Shown here piece after piece: positions 51,508 to 64,000 of a stretch of DNA of 64,000 nt. The translations under genes and the position numbers were made by a program. Location of the stretch: NCBI RefSeq assembly GCF_000002425.4, contig NC_037264.1, positions 12,105,941 through 12,169,940 on the forward strand. Reading direction: 5' to 3'. Source of the DNA: Physcomitrium patens. Lineage: Eukaryota > Streptophyta > Bryopsida > Funariales > Funariaceae. Position 1 is the first letter of the stretch. Every line of letters starts with the position of its first letter. The notes beneath the pieces are model-generated. The model had not been told where the DNA came from. It searched no databases and saw only the letters and a list, made by a program, of their open reading frames with translations.

Positions 51508-53491
51508 TAAAAATAAGTGATATTACCACTAGTACAATTAACAACAAGTATATTATTTTTGTTAACTAATTGTACAACTCTTGGATGTAAATATTGACAT
51601 TCTTCAATAAGTTTAGCTATAAATTCAAATAAAAATGCTATATTTGTAGCCAATGGCACCTCACTTGAAGGATTTATGTTTGTTAATTTTGAGTGACCTT
51701 GATTAAATATGGCAATAGCTTTAATTGCAAGTTTTTCTTATAATTTAGTCAAATCCTCTTTTATTGAAGGCTTTATGATTGCTTAAGCTCTCTATAATGA
51801 TAGTATAGATACTTTGTCTAGTAATAGTTTATTAGCCAATTGAAATATCCTTACTGATTTAAATTCTAAAATCAACAAGTCAATACTAGAAAATATAGGC
51901 ATATTTAGTATTTTATAAGTAAAATTATATACCATATTTTTAGCACTAGTATCTTGATCTTGTATTGAAGTTGAAATAGTCGGCTTTGTTGTAGAATTAA
52001 TATCTGCAAGGCCAAATGATAAAGGCAATCGAATATGAATATTAAAATCTCTACAATTGCTTGGACGGCCAAACAAAGTTTTTAGTATCTTACTTATTGT
52101 AGATGCCATATTTTTAACTATTGTTTAGTCATGTGTAGTAGCTACAACCACTATTTATTTTAATTCACTAAACATATAATTTTCTACAAAAAAAGAACTT
52201 GTTCTACTTTTAGAAGTTATATGAGATCCAATGACTTAACCTAATGAGGCTACACCATTGAATTTCTTATTTAATTCAGCATCTTTAACTTCTAAGGCTT
52301 TTTACTTATTCAAAGCTCATTGTTTGTATGGATGTAATATGAAGCAATTATCTTCATTATAGTTGAATTTACTACAATAAATACATGTCAATTTCTTCTT
52401 CTTAGATTTATCTCCTACTTTAGCTATCTCAACTTTTGGCTTAGACTTCTCTATATATGAGGCTTTCTTCTTCTTAGTATAATTAAGATCATTATTTGTA
52501 TGATCAGATTCACGACCTTCCAACAATACATAGATATTTTTAGATTGAATTTTTTTCAAGCTACTTGTAGTTGCATATCCATCATCCAAACTACTATTTT
52601 AGTAGTATCATATTGATAAAGTTTCATATTGTATTTTTCAACTTCAGCAAATGCTAGTTCTAACATTGCCTTACCATCATAGTTAAAAATAATTCTTAAT
52701 GTAGCTAAATTCAAGATCCTTTTGTCAATCTTAGATTTAAAAAATCTTAAGAAGTTGGCTCTGAATAAACATACCCAATGATTCTATTACAAATCAAGTC
52801 AAACAAGTATATATGGTATATAGAATATCTTTTTTTTATAGCAAAAGTCTTGAATGCATTACATTTGATTATGCCTAAATATCCATACTTGTGTTTTAAA
52901 TACTTGATAAATATTTGAAGAGGCTCAAATAATAATGGCTCTTTTATTTTAAATAAAATTTCTATCATTGCTTGAGCTATGTGAGACAAAATAAATAGAG
53001 TATTAGCTTAGAAAGTAACTATTTTTTTTTTAACTTTTAAATATGTATTAATTTCTCTTTAGATTAGATCTACTTTCAAAATAGGCATTAACCTTATGAT
53101 AGCACCTTCCTTAAGAACTAAAATAAGCTCTATTAGTACTTTTTAATAATGCTCTACTTTTTGCAATTAGAATGAATATTTTTCACTCCATTTTTCATGG
53201 ATATGGAACATCTTGTATTCTAAATGTTGTAGTAAGAGCTCAAATGTATTGCACTTTTTAAAAATAAGAGATGTCTGATGTTTTTTTTTTTTTTTTTTTT
53301 TTTTTAATCCACGTTTAAAACTTAAGTCTCCAATCTGACAAAGAAGTGTCCTCAATTCTTCTTGAGAATCTATCTTTCATCATATTGCAAGAATTATCCT
53401 CCATCTTCTAAAATATACCTACCTTTAGGATCTAAAGCCTCCGAGTACTATCCAACATTGAAATAGGTTGAAAAGCCTCATTAGTATCCAT
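51508..53491 (-). pseudogene. element A gag
   Basis: Starts near ATG 53489-53491 (MDTNEAFQPISMLDSTRR, then a stop). Pieces: 52747-52989 (KEPLLFEPLQIFIKYLKHK), 52317-52589 with a zinc-knuckle-like TCIYCSKFNYNEDNCF followed by LHP, and 51792-52109. The run continues to VQLVNKNNILVVNCTSGN at the B junction. The protease continues beyond element B at 30243. T-rich runs near 53281-53306 suggest length-variable tracts. Confidence 0.6.
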
Positions 53492-55056
53492 TTTAGGCTA
53501 AAAGTTCTCAATGTGATTATTATTTAAGTAGTTTGGTGAAAAAGATCAATAATATCGATTCTTAATATATACCATAAAAAAGACTACTTAGATACTTACA
53601 ACTATCTAAAGGCTAAAAAGACAACTTATGAATACAAATACTACCAAGCTTTGTAATTCATCAACAATCACTTTTGAATCACTATAGGTCTAATATACCT
53701 CCAAACAAATAGATCTAATTGGCCATCAACTTAACCTCATCCCTATAGTATGCCTATTAGCACAAATTAGTATAGATACAAAATAAGATAATTATAAAAA
53801 ACTTCTAAGAATGATATCTATAACTTAAAGAAGGTACCAAAAATAAAATCCAAAATTCTACACTATATCTTCATCACTAATAACACATAAGAAAAAATCA
53901 AAAATAAATCAAAGCAATCGGTACTTGCTTATAATTGATGGTTACAAATTACAAAACTTGTGACAATAAAAAATAATTGTAATATAATGAAATATAGAGA
54001 AGTGAGAGAAAATAAAAAAATTCACTTAGAAATCAATTGATATTTAATAAATGATACTTCAATGCTTCAAATGATATCTACTCTAATTATTAAACATGAA
54101 AATTGACTTTTTGGACTTCATTTACATATGATTGTCTAAAAAATAATCAAATTTGGACTCCATAGATATTTAAAATGAGCTTCTAAATTGGCACTTAAGA
54201 ATTCTAAATAATATATATATATATATATATATATATTAATGTCTAATAATTGTGCAATGGATTTATAATTGTATTAATCCTATAATTACAAAATCCTACC
54301 AATATAATTTTATAATTACATGATTCTATAAGTATGAATTTTTTAATTGTAGATATCTATAACCATACAAGAACTTGTTACTATACTTGCCTTATCACTG
54401 TACAAACTCTAAGATTGTGCAATTTGATTTGCTAAATATTTGTACAATAATTTATATGTATGAAGTAAGTTTTAATAAAAATTATAGTGTATACAGCCTT
54501 GTATTACTCTTACCTTGGATTATAGATAGCACTCAACTTAGTAGAGAATGAAAAATAAATAAATAAATAAATCTCTAATTACAAGCTCTACTTATATTTT
54601 TTTACTTTATTATGTTATGCACTAATATTCAATTGATAATGTTATTTCATATCTTATCCTCTCTACTACGACCTTTGATAAGATCTAGTGATTGTGCCTC
54701 TTTTATGCCGATAAGTTCTTGTGTGATAATCCATCACTATACAACTCATCTTGCCTGTAATAAACTCCACAACTTGCTTATCCAAGACCTGCAATCTAGT
54801 ATTGCAATTTGACGACCTGGCGACCTTCTCCAATCTTGTATCTTGTATATCTGCAATCTAAAATTCACATTGTTGATTCTATATTAGCTCTACAGTGGCT
54901 TGACCATATTGTGATAGTACAATATTCCATGATAGTGATCCCATAGTGTATTGTATTCTCGTATATTAGCCCAATTGGATTTTGGTGCCTAATATAATAG
55001 TGTCTAAAATCCAATAGCAAAAAAATCCAACATTATAATTATTTATTACTTAATTA
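53492..55056 (-). other. element A leader and possible 5' LTR
   Basis: Noncoding. A TGTTGGATTTT start on the minus strand at about 55056, followed by paired short TTGGATTTT repeats, resembles an LTR beginning; the inner boundary and a partner are not identified. (AT)n at 54209-54236. A less AT-rich patch near 54800-54850 could be the leader. Confidence 0.35.
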
Positions 55057-57850
55057 TTTATTTTAAAGGTCTACATCATTCTAACTTGCTATACCACAAA
55101 TTATAAAAAAAGAAAAAAAAGGAGATTCTTGTCAAGTAAAAGATTAGAAATCTACACCAAAATTAAATCAAGTTATCTCTTATATCACAAAAGAAGAATC
55201 CAAGAGTATAAGTATAAAAATTGGAAAAATCCTAAGATTTATTAAAATGTTTAAATTACCATAGCCAAGAAAGATCCTACCAAAAATTTTTTCTTTTTCA
55301 AAAATTACTCTTAAGACTTGATTTGATAAGAATGTCAAGTCAAGGATTTTTTTTTACTTAAGTATTCAAATCTTAATTGATATGATCAAAATCAATTAAA
55401 AAAAATACTATCAATGGATGAAAAATAACTAAGAAAATTAAATTACATATATTTGATGGAATTTGGCACCTAATGCCATATTATAAAAAATCTTGTAAAG
55501 AATTATTCTTCTCCAAGTATATATTAGACAAGTTTAAATATTTTAAAACCATTATTTTATCTACTAACCTCTTAATGTTAACCTATCATTTAATATTAAT
55601 AAAATTTGAAATCATAATTTATTCTTTGTATATTTAAAAAATTCTAAATTGACGAATAAAAAAATATTAAATTAAAGTTCTATCTTTTAGATTTTTATTT
55701 GGTTAATTTGTTGCTTGATTAAGTTTTTTTTTTAATTCTTTTAAGTTGGCCTTAAAGAACTTTATTGTAGCCAAATATTTGTATTACAAGCAATGTAAAA
55801 AAGTATCTAATTTATTTTAAATGATTTTTTATTTTTAATATTAGAGCTTATTGCTACAATCACAATAAAGCTATAATTTTCTATTTACATCTTTAAAAAT
55901 ATATATTAAATTATTTAAAAATAATGTGATTTATACATAAAGTAAAGGTAATAGAAAATGGTTTATAATGGTTTGTATAAAAATTAAGCTATAAATTGTA
56001 TGTTGTGGAACAAAATAATTAAAGAAAGAACCATAAATATCAAAATATTCAACTTTATTGAGATTTTTGAAATAGAGTGCAAAACAAATAAATACTTATA
56101 TAATTAATGTAGTAGTTTTAGAAATTACTTAATAATAATAAGAAAATCTTGCTACACAATATGAGTTTTAAAATATATAATAGTTATATTTATTAAGATA
56201 AAAATATTAAAATATAATATAATATTGATATTATTTTTTTAAAATAGAAATTATTAATGGTTAATTAGAATTTTGTTTAGAAATATAAGATGGTATATTT
56301 TTAGATTATTTCTTATATTTTTATTGATATTATTTTTATTTTATATATTATTGATGTTTATTTAAATTATTTTGATAAAATATTATTTTTATGTATAAAA
56401 TATTCTACAAGGTTACATGTCAAATTTTATTACAAAAATATTAGATTTTATTTTATATAATAGAATATTTTTAGACATAGTTCAATCTTACATCTTTGAA
56501 TATCTTTGATATAAGTGTGCATTCGAGCTTAAAATCATTATTAAATAAATTGTACAACTTCACATCTTTGATTATTTATAATATAAAAATATCATCAAAT
56601 TGAACGTTATTGACGAATTAATTAACCAATATAATAATACTAAGCTTGAATATCAAACATTTATTAATACTAAAGTTGTATTTTTTTATAATTGTATTGA
56701 TTAATATTAATGCTCAAACTCAATATCATTATATTGCTTATAATTGTCTATGGTACTTAAGCTTAACATCATTAATTGTCTATGGTACCTAAACGTGGAT
56801 TAAATTAAGTAACCTTACATCTTTTATTACTTAAAATATAAGAAATTATTTAATAATAATATTATTATCTAATAATTTTGATAATCTTATATTTTTAATT
56901 ATCTTAAAAATAAGCAAGTACTTAGGCTTAACTTCATTTTTAAATATATTAAGCAACCTCACATCTTTAATTATTTATAATATAAAAAAATGCTTAATAT
57001 TCATATCAATATCAAATGGCTTAGATAATTTCATATCTTTGCCTAGTATTTGATATGATTAATTTTTTTTAATCTTTTATCATAATAAAATACTAAAATA
57101 AAAATAACAATTATCATATATTTTTATAATAGATAATAACTAATAATTTTAAGTGGAAGAAATTTTGAATTCAAAGTAATGCAAAAATAAATTCAAATAT
57201 CTTTTATATAGGTGTTGACATAATATAAATAAAAAAAATGACACTAAGATGGTACAAAAGATTATAAGGCTCTGGTCTCATCTTTTTCTATACAAAAATA
57301 AGATAATATGAGATCCAACTTGTGAATCCCACCAATGAATCTTAAGTAATAGATTAATTAAAAATATAGTATTGAGTCATTTAATGAAATAAATACTAAG
57401 GTTAGAGATTTTTTTGACTATTTACATAGTTATTAGAATTTAAAATTATTTATAAGTATAAAAGTCTTATTAGAAGAAAAGTTACAAAAATAGAGTCTTA
57501 GTAAGTCTTGGAGGCAATTATCTTAGTTGATTTAGTATTTTCACTCATTATTGAGTATTAATGGTTAGTAATTGAGACCAATTTCTATATTGGCCTCATA
57601 TCTACATGTATTACTTACAAAAATCCTATCAATGATTAGTTAATAGTTAAAAGAAGCATGAAAAAGAACTTCATGTCTTTTAAATTATGTATGTAGAAAA
57701 TATGATTTTTAGTAGATTTAAATTGATTTTATTACTATAAAAAATTACCAAAATAAAAAATATAGCCTTTTATGGATATTAGTATTATAGAAATATTATA
57801 AGATTTAAAGAATTTATTTAGAATTTATTTAGGTTTTTTTATGAATTTTA
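55057..57850. other. AT-rich sequence with a degenerate repeat
   Basis: No gene seen; stops in every frame. Contains the degenerate tandem repeat described at 56478-57060. Confidence 0.6.
56478..57060. repeat. degenerate dispersed tandem repeat (CACATCTTTAATTATTTATAATAT-like core)
   Basis: Five or six imperfect copies of a block reading roughly CAACCTCACATCTTTAATTA, each followed by TTATAATATAA-like sequence, near 56480, 56555, 56808, 56880, 56950 and 57025. The spacing is uneven (70-250 bp). It looks like an eroded minisatellite. Confidence 0.6.
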
Positions 57851-60800
57851 GAAAAAATTTCAAGACCTTGGTAAAATTGAGTTTTACCACCTTGAGAGCC
57901 ACTATGAAGAAATGAAACAAGATTTGAAGACTATACAAGGTTATCAGACTAATTGGTTGTTTTTGAACACCGTGGTGAAGTCAAAAATGAAAAAAAAGTA
58001 GTTTTACTTGTAGAAAATAGGAAGACCAACAGCTAGTGTAGTCCTTGTAGGAAGAGAGGTGCACAATTCCCATATAGGTTGTAGCACCTTGGGTATAGGT
58101 AGGAAGATAAGACTAAGGCCTCAAGGCCTCTTTAGGGACCAATATACACTACTTGTGAGCCTTGGTGAAGTTCGAACTCCTGATTTCTTAAGCAAGTTAC
58201 CCTTAAGGTAAAAATTATTCACTTAACTTTTCTATTATTTACATTCTATCTTTAATCTATCATAACTTACTCATAATAACTTGGAATTATATGATTTTTA
58301 TGTCATTGAGAAGATAAAATTTATCTATTTAAAATATAGTTTTTACTTTTTATTTTTATCTTTTACTAGATAATAATCTAGTGAACAGACTATGACTAGT
58401 TTATAGTATACAATTGCTTGATTGCACTTGTTTTACTTGTTTGGTGTTGTCCTTCTTTTTTCTTGTTTATTGCTACTTATACTTCTCACCACCAATTACA
58501 AGAAACTCTTAATTGAGGCCATCTTATAATTTGGAGTGAGGGAGAAATTTATCCTCATATAACTTTGAATAATAAAATTATGAATTTTTTAATTAAGGTT
58601 ATAGGAATCAATCAAAGCAAAGATGTGAGATATATTACTTTTGTAGTAAAAGATATGTACTTAGAAATTATTGTATAGAAAATCAAATAATATGTGTTAA
58701 TTATAGAAATAATCATTTTACAAAAATTTATAGACAATCTTATAAGGTGATTCTTTTAAATATTTTAAATAAAATTTATCTATAACAAGCCAAAAATAAT
58801 ATGAAAGAGATAAGAATTTCTATCTTCAACAATATTATGAAGCCACACAATATTTTTTATGATTATAACAATCTTTGTCAAAACCAATACCTTGTATCAA
58901 TCTAAACACCTCAAGAAGATATATTCTCTTCTACCACACTTAAAATCCACATAACCATCAAAATCAAGGTAAAAACTTACAAGAAGTGAGATATGTAATA
59001 ATATCTAATAATAGAATAAATCAACAACTTATGATAGATGAACCTTCATCTTTTCACTTCAATTATATCTTCTTGAGGTGTCTTCTATTAAAAAAGTTGA
59101 ACTAACTAAGATTCTAGCTTTAGCAAATATTACTCAATCTAAATATATAAGTCATGTAGTTTTTATCTTAGTAGAAAATGAAAGTACATCAAAGAATTTT
59201 CTTCTCTATTTAAATTCTAATAAAGCTATTAAAAATAAAATAGTAAACATTTAGAATACTAATTATTTCCTTCAAGTACAAAAAGTTATAATAAAAGATT
59301 TAATAAATTATGTTAAAAGATCTATTGAGTCTTTGGTAGAAACATCTAAAAGAAAGTAGAAAGAATTTTAAATTCTAAAATTAAAATTAAGATCATTAAT
59401 GCAACTTATTGTTAAGTAATAAGAAGGTCATATTATGTGTGAACTAATTTGAGTAGAATTAAGGCAAGGTTACATTCTATTGATTTTAGGAAGTTTCATC
59501 AATAATAAAAAATATCTTTTAAATAAATATTCTTATCAAAAGGCATCAAAGATCTAAAATTAGATAGGTAATTCATGTCAAAATTATCCAAAGATTAAGT
59601 GAAATCAAGTAAATTGAAATTGAGGTCTTTATAGTTGATAAAATTATACAACATGTAATAGTATATGATTGTAGTAACTTAAACATTATGTCAGTCTAAA
59701 TTATACACTGGTTATATAATTATATTGATCAATATGATTAATCAAGATTTTAAAAAATTATTAAAAAAAATTAATAGTTGTATAATAATAATTGGTAATA
59801 AAAAATATTTTTTCACCTTCCATATCATTTGAATATATTTTAGTAATGATTTTGATGTTTTAACTTTAGAATGTCTTATATTAAGAACTGCAAATGCATT
59901 AAATTTATAAATCAAAATTCAATTCAATTCCATTAGGTTGTATGGCTTTTAGTTTATATAATTAAAAAGACAATAGAGATTTTATCCAATGGTTGATTTG
60001 CCTTCCAAAATTAAGTATTAATAAGATATTATCAATTAATATCATAAAAAGTTTTGCCACATTATAAGATGATGAAGCAAAAATTGACCTAACTACTATA
60101 ATGGAAGATTTTACATACGAAATTAAGTATTAACTTGAATATAAATAATATTCAACTATATGATCTTAAAGAATATATTGATGAGAGTAACTTTAATTTA
60201 CCTTCTTATTTCAAAACAACTATGAATTGCCTCACTACTGGTAATAATACTATAATTTATTTTCAAATTCTAAATGATTGGTATAAGTGTTACTTGGACT
60301 TTTGGAATTACCAAGCATGGGACAATACCTTGCTAGACCAAACACAGCACACACAATGATTACAAAAGAAAAAGGCCTAATTTATTACTTGGACAAAATT
60401 ATGTGGCCTTTGACTTAACACTATATAACTTATGGTGATACTCTTTGGAACCTTGTAAGTATTATGCTACTACTCAATTATCTTCTTGTATTTTTTTGAC
60501 CTTTAAATATCTCTCTATCTAACTACATCTTTATTGATTTTGACAACCTCATAATAGGACCTTAACTCCTCATTTATTGCTCCTCTAACACCATGCAAAT
60601 GGGATACTTTAGTGAGTATTACATATGAATAGGTATAAGTTCTTTAGATGGATAATATCATCATAGGCAAGTGTGATTACTTTGAAAAAGTAATATTTCA
60701 TCTTCAAAGATATTTCATATCATATCTTTAAGATATTTTTAAAATAAGAATTTTTTTGGCATCATTTTATAATAATAGGATTGATCATTACAAGATGGTT

Positions 60801-61920
60801 TTTATCCACCATCTAATTTCTATATTGCCACAATAATTCCTTGATATATATAATGGTGTTTATGTTGGATTTTTAATGCATGTTAATAGACATTAGAAAT
60901 TGGGTTAAATGTGGACTTTCTACATAATAAACAATCAACTAAGTTGATGTGTGTGGTATATTTTTCCTCAAGGTGTAGATGTTTGGCAAAATATTTTTGA
61001 GATTATGCATATTGTATCCAATGCATCTTTGATTTTATTGTCTAAATCACTACTATGCATGCCTTCATTATTGAGTCTATGCTTAGTGACTAGAGCCGCA
61101 AGTGTAGCTTGTGCCATCTAGTAGTATTAGTCAATAGCCACAAGCATTGAGTATGTCAAAATTGTGATGAAATGTGCTATCAAAAATTTGGCTATGTATA
61201 CGTAGAATATATAATGTGAATTCATGCTTTTTTAATGTTGCTCAAGATGTGGAATTATCTAAGTAGTTGATAGTGTGCTAAACATTGAACATTTTCTTAT
61301 CATTGTTAAGTTGGCTAGAATTAGGATGGATGTATCTTGAGCTTGCTCCATTGATGTGAATAGCTTCTTTCTGCTTACAATCTTCATTTTTTGTATTGTA
61401 TCTTTAAGTTGCGTATATAGCTCATTGATTGCCAATTTATTTGCAACTTGAGCCTTTCATAGCATGGTATTGAGGACTTGTAATTATTTGACTTAAATAT
61501 GGATTATATTTTTTAAAGCTTTAAAGATCCCCTATTTTTGTGGTATTGCTTGAACTTAAATCCATAAATTCTATAACTTTCTTTTTATAGTAATACAATC
61601 ATATATAACCATCGCAAATTTATTTTGTTGTTGAAAAATAACATGGTCTTTTTTTTCAAGCTAGAACTACAGACTTTCTATGTCAGATTGTGCATTGTCT
61701 ATGTTTTAGATGCTTGTGGAAGTTAGAGGGGCATTGTATAACTAGACTGCTTTTTGATTCAATTGATTCATTTATTATTGTAATATCATATTGAGCTTGT
61801 AATATTCTTAAATTGTATCTTGTATACAGTCTTCATAACATTGTAACCTCTTGCTTTTTTTGTTGGCTAATATTACTAATATATTATTTATGTTAGAGTT
61901 TTGTATTACAATCAATGTCA
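57851..61920 (+). pseudogene. element E: decayed plus-strand Gypsy remnant (gag and RT fragments)
   Basis: Opposite strand to elements A-D. At 57885-57970 one frame reads EEMKQDLKTIQGYQTNWLFL. At 58624-58740 a double zinc-knuckle pattern is visible (YYFCSKRYVLRNYC, then ICVNYRNNHFTKIY) with several Cys/His changed to Tyr. Near 60650-60700 LDNIIIGKCDYFEKVIFHLQ resembles the region around the RT catalytic Asp pair. Everything is stop-laden. The longest open frame, 60135-60359, matches nothing I know. Confidence 0.5.
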
Positions 61921-63584
61921 TGTAGTAATATGATTATATGGTAAAAGATAAAATATAGATTTAGTTATAAAAAAAACCTAATAAAAAGATATAGTAGCAA
62001 AATATAGATAAATAATAGAAAGATAGTAAAAACTTTTAATATAAATATTGTCTTTCTATAAAAAAAACTTATACTTACTTTGTAAGACCATAAATAAGAA
62101 AAAACAAAATAGATTAAAAAAAAAACTTATATAAGCATCTTTAGGAAAGAATTAAGAATAGATTTTTAAAAATTATAGTTTAAAATACCATAAATTGATA
62201 CTTGAAAAAGACCAATTATAAATTAGGATCAAAATCAGACCTTGAGGCACAAAACCATACACTTATAATAATTTCAAGATTCTTTGGTCAAATAAAGACC
62301 AAATTTGAGAGAAAACTTATAAAAGGTTTTTAAAGAATTGAATTCATATGATTTGAAGGCATATTAAGTTTTTGAGGGCTTTTCAAAGTAAGAGATGTAC
62401 TAAATATTTTTAGATTTTTAAAAATAAAAAGAAAATTATAAATTTTAAAATTATGTGAGATTTGTAGCATATTTATAAATAAAATTATTTAAGTTTGTTA
62501 TAATCCTTGTTTTACATGTGTTTGAAATTTTTTTATCTTCATCAAATGGTTAGATTAAAGAATATGAGAATTCTATTAGGTTAGGGACTTGAATAATCAA
62601 AATTCAATATTATTAAAGATTTTTTTAATTTTGTAAAATTTATTAAATTGATTAAAGTAATAATTAGTAAAAAAAATTGAACTTACAAATCTACACATCA
62701 ACTAAAGATTGAAGCAATTGAATGGTTCAATAAGGAAAATTTGTCGCTTTAAGATCAACATTTAAGTTGGAAAGAGATGGTGGCTAACATTTGAAAAGTT
62801 GAAAAGCTTTTTCTTTCAATTGGTGATCTTGATTTTTTTTCAATTTTTTTATGATTTATAATTGCTTATAAATTAAAATATAGGTGAAATTATATTTGAA
62901 ATCAATGATTTTATTAATCTTTATTAAGATTTTAAACAACTATAGGAATTAGTTAGAATTTATATAGAATTATTTTGAGTTTGTTTAGGATTTATTTAAA
63001 AATTGATTTAGATTTAAGATTTGATTAAGGTTTAATTTAGGATTTAAGATTAATTAAGATTTGATTAAGATTTGAGTACAATTGATTTAGGATTTAAGAT
63101 TTGATTAAGATTTTATTAAGATTTTTTAGGATTTAATTAGGATATAATTAGAATTTTTATTAGGATTTTATTAAGATTTATTTAAGATTTTATTAGAATA
63201 TTTTTAAAGATGTTAAAATTTCATTAAAGCTTGTTTAAGACAACATTAATATTTGATTAGGATTTATCTAATATTTATTTAGGATATATTTATAATTTTT
63301 AATTTTAGTATTTAAAAATAATCTTTTAATATTTTTTAAGGTTTTTATTTTAATTTTTTTATAATATTTTTTTTAAGATTAATTTATAATTTATTTATGT
63401 TTGTTTAGTAATTTAAAAAAAAAAATTGAATGGGTTAAAATATAATTATATTTTTTAAAATTTTATTAGAATTTATTCAATATTCTAAGATATGTTAGAG
63501 CCTTTTTGATATGTTTTTTTATTTACATTCTATAGCTAGGTGCAAAATATATTTTCAAGCTAAAATTCATATTATACAATATCA
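61921..63584 (+). repeat. third copy of the element B-type LTR, inverted
   Basis: Reverse-complement match to 30255-31646: TGTAGTAATATGATTATATGG at the start, CCTTGAGGCACAAAACCATA near 62239, the GATTTAAGATTTGATTAAG repeat at 62930-63240, and TTCAAGCTAAAATTCATATTA near the end. It is the probable 3' LTR of remnant E, or a solo LTR. No polypurine tract is evident before it. Confidence 0.7.
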
Positions 63585-63802
63585 ATTTTTATAAGTTGTT
63601 ACTTCTTAGGCTATTTTCTAAATACTTTGGTACCATGAGTCAATTGAGATGGTGTAAACATCAATATTGGAACAAGATTTTTTTTTGCTTTGATTCCTTG
63701 TCTTACTGCTTATATTATTGCTTGTCTTTAGTGCCCTCCTTGAACTTTTCTTGGATATCCTTTATAGACCTTGAAGATAATACATTGTCATGGACATACA
63801 TT
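63585..63802. other. spacer between LTR copy and heat-shock-element-like array
   Basis: Less AT-rich sequence with an open frame on plus (63596-63949) that resembles no family and runs into the repeat array. No gene called. Confidence 0.4.
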
Positions 63803-63946
63803 GGAAGATTCTTCGAATATTCTTCTAGAATATTCTCTAAAGATTCTCTAAAGATTCTTTTAGAAGGTTCTAGAAGATTCTTAGAATATTCCCTAAAGAT
63901 TCTCTTAGAAGGTTCTAGAATATTCTTAGAAGGTTCTAGAATATTC
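63803..63946. promoter_or_regulatory. array of heat-shock-element-like GAAnnTTC modules
   Basis: Alternating GAA and TTC triplets at 5-bp spacing. Three perfect four-module elements: GAAGGTTCTAGAAGATTC at 63863-63880 and GAAGGTTCTAGAATATTC at 63908-63925 and 63929-63946, the latter two forming a 21-bp tandem repeat. More partial elements (GAATATTC) surround them. nGAAnnTTCnnGAAn is the binding site of heat-shock factor trimers. The driven gene, if any, lies beyond the window or is an element promoter. Confidence 0.55.
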
Positions 63947-64000
63947 TGATAGATTCTAGGAAGTTGCTCGAGAAGTTTCCTAATTAGTAGAAGTTGTTGG

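Larger units (their letters stand above)
25365..55056 (-). mobile_element. Gypsy element A, outermost of a four-deep nest (very old, inactivated)
   Basis: Minus-strand Ty3/Gypsy element in gag-protease-RT-RNase H-integrase order, split by element B between gag (51510-53491) and protease (30060-30243). Recognisable: CCHC-type gag, protease active-site region, YIDD reverse transcriptase, RNase H, integrase and a PHD-finger-like C-terminal tail. Every part has stops and frameshifts. The outer limits are uncertain. A TGTTGGATTTT sequence on the minus strand at about 55056 looks like an LTR start, but no matching 3' LTR was found on the left; 25167-25364 is the only LTR-like candidate there. Confidence 0.65.

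Noticed and set aside
56478..57060. CRISPR-like interspersed repeats
   Set aside because: Repeats are imperfect and unevenly spaced, and the DNA is plainly plant nuclear; no array.
63596..63949. 117-codon plus-strand open frame
   Set aside because: Its C-terminal half is a read-through of the GAAnnTTC array (repeating LLEGSR), so the frame is probably a by-product of the repeat.

Overview
The window looks like nuclear DNA of a land plant. It carries a spliced chloroplast-type TerC gene and a spliced plant-type 14-3-3 gene, with GT-AG introns mostly of 100-900 bp, plant telo-box motifs, very AT-rich spacers, (AT)n microsatellites and degenerate plant-type Gypsy and Copia LTR retrotransposons. 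The compact gene structure and the retroelement families would suit a bryophyte or another seed-free lineage. That is an inference; no species can be named from the sequence.

Layout. 1-2640 is AT-rich spacer. 3482-9194 (minus) is a TERC-type thylakoid membrane protein gene; I reconstructed 12 exons with consistent phase, plus two uncertain transit-peptide exons. Its 3' flank is 2641-3481 and its pyrimidine-rich 5' flank is 9195-10280. 10281-13600 is AT-rich spacer with a small GC-richer island. 15714-17960 (minus) is a complete five-exon 14-3-3 gene of 259 residues, with a long probable 3' UTR and a 5' flank rich in homopolymer tracts, a minisatellite and a hairpin. 19571-22300 is AT-rich spacer. 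22318-25100 (minus) holds exon-like segments and telo-boxes of an unidentified gene, possibly more than one.

25365 to about 55050 is a stack of four nested LTR retrotransposons, all transcribed from the minus strand. An old Gypsy element (A, with a PHD-finger-like tail after its integrase) is interrupted between gag and protease by Gypsy element B (LTRs 30255-31646 and 49291-51507). B is interrupted by Copia element C (LTRs 36390-36721 and 47710-48041, target duplication CCTAG). C is interrupted by chromovirus D (LTRs 38781-39341 and 44614-45174, target duplication CCTAT). LTR divergence falls from outside to inside, as expected of sequential insertion. All four are inactivated; many lesions look like C-to-T or G-to-A decay. 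D carries an extra reading frame between its chromodomain and 3' LTR.

55057-57850 is AT-rich sequence with a degenerate repeat. 57880-63584 holds a fifth, plus-strand, heavily decayed Gypsy remnant (E) ending in a third copy of the B-type LTR in inverted orientation. The right edge (63803-63946) is an array of heat-shock-element-like GAAnnTTC modules. The two recognised cellular genes have unrelated roles (chloroplast membrane biogenesis; phosphoprotein binding), and nothing in the sequence suggests joint regulation.
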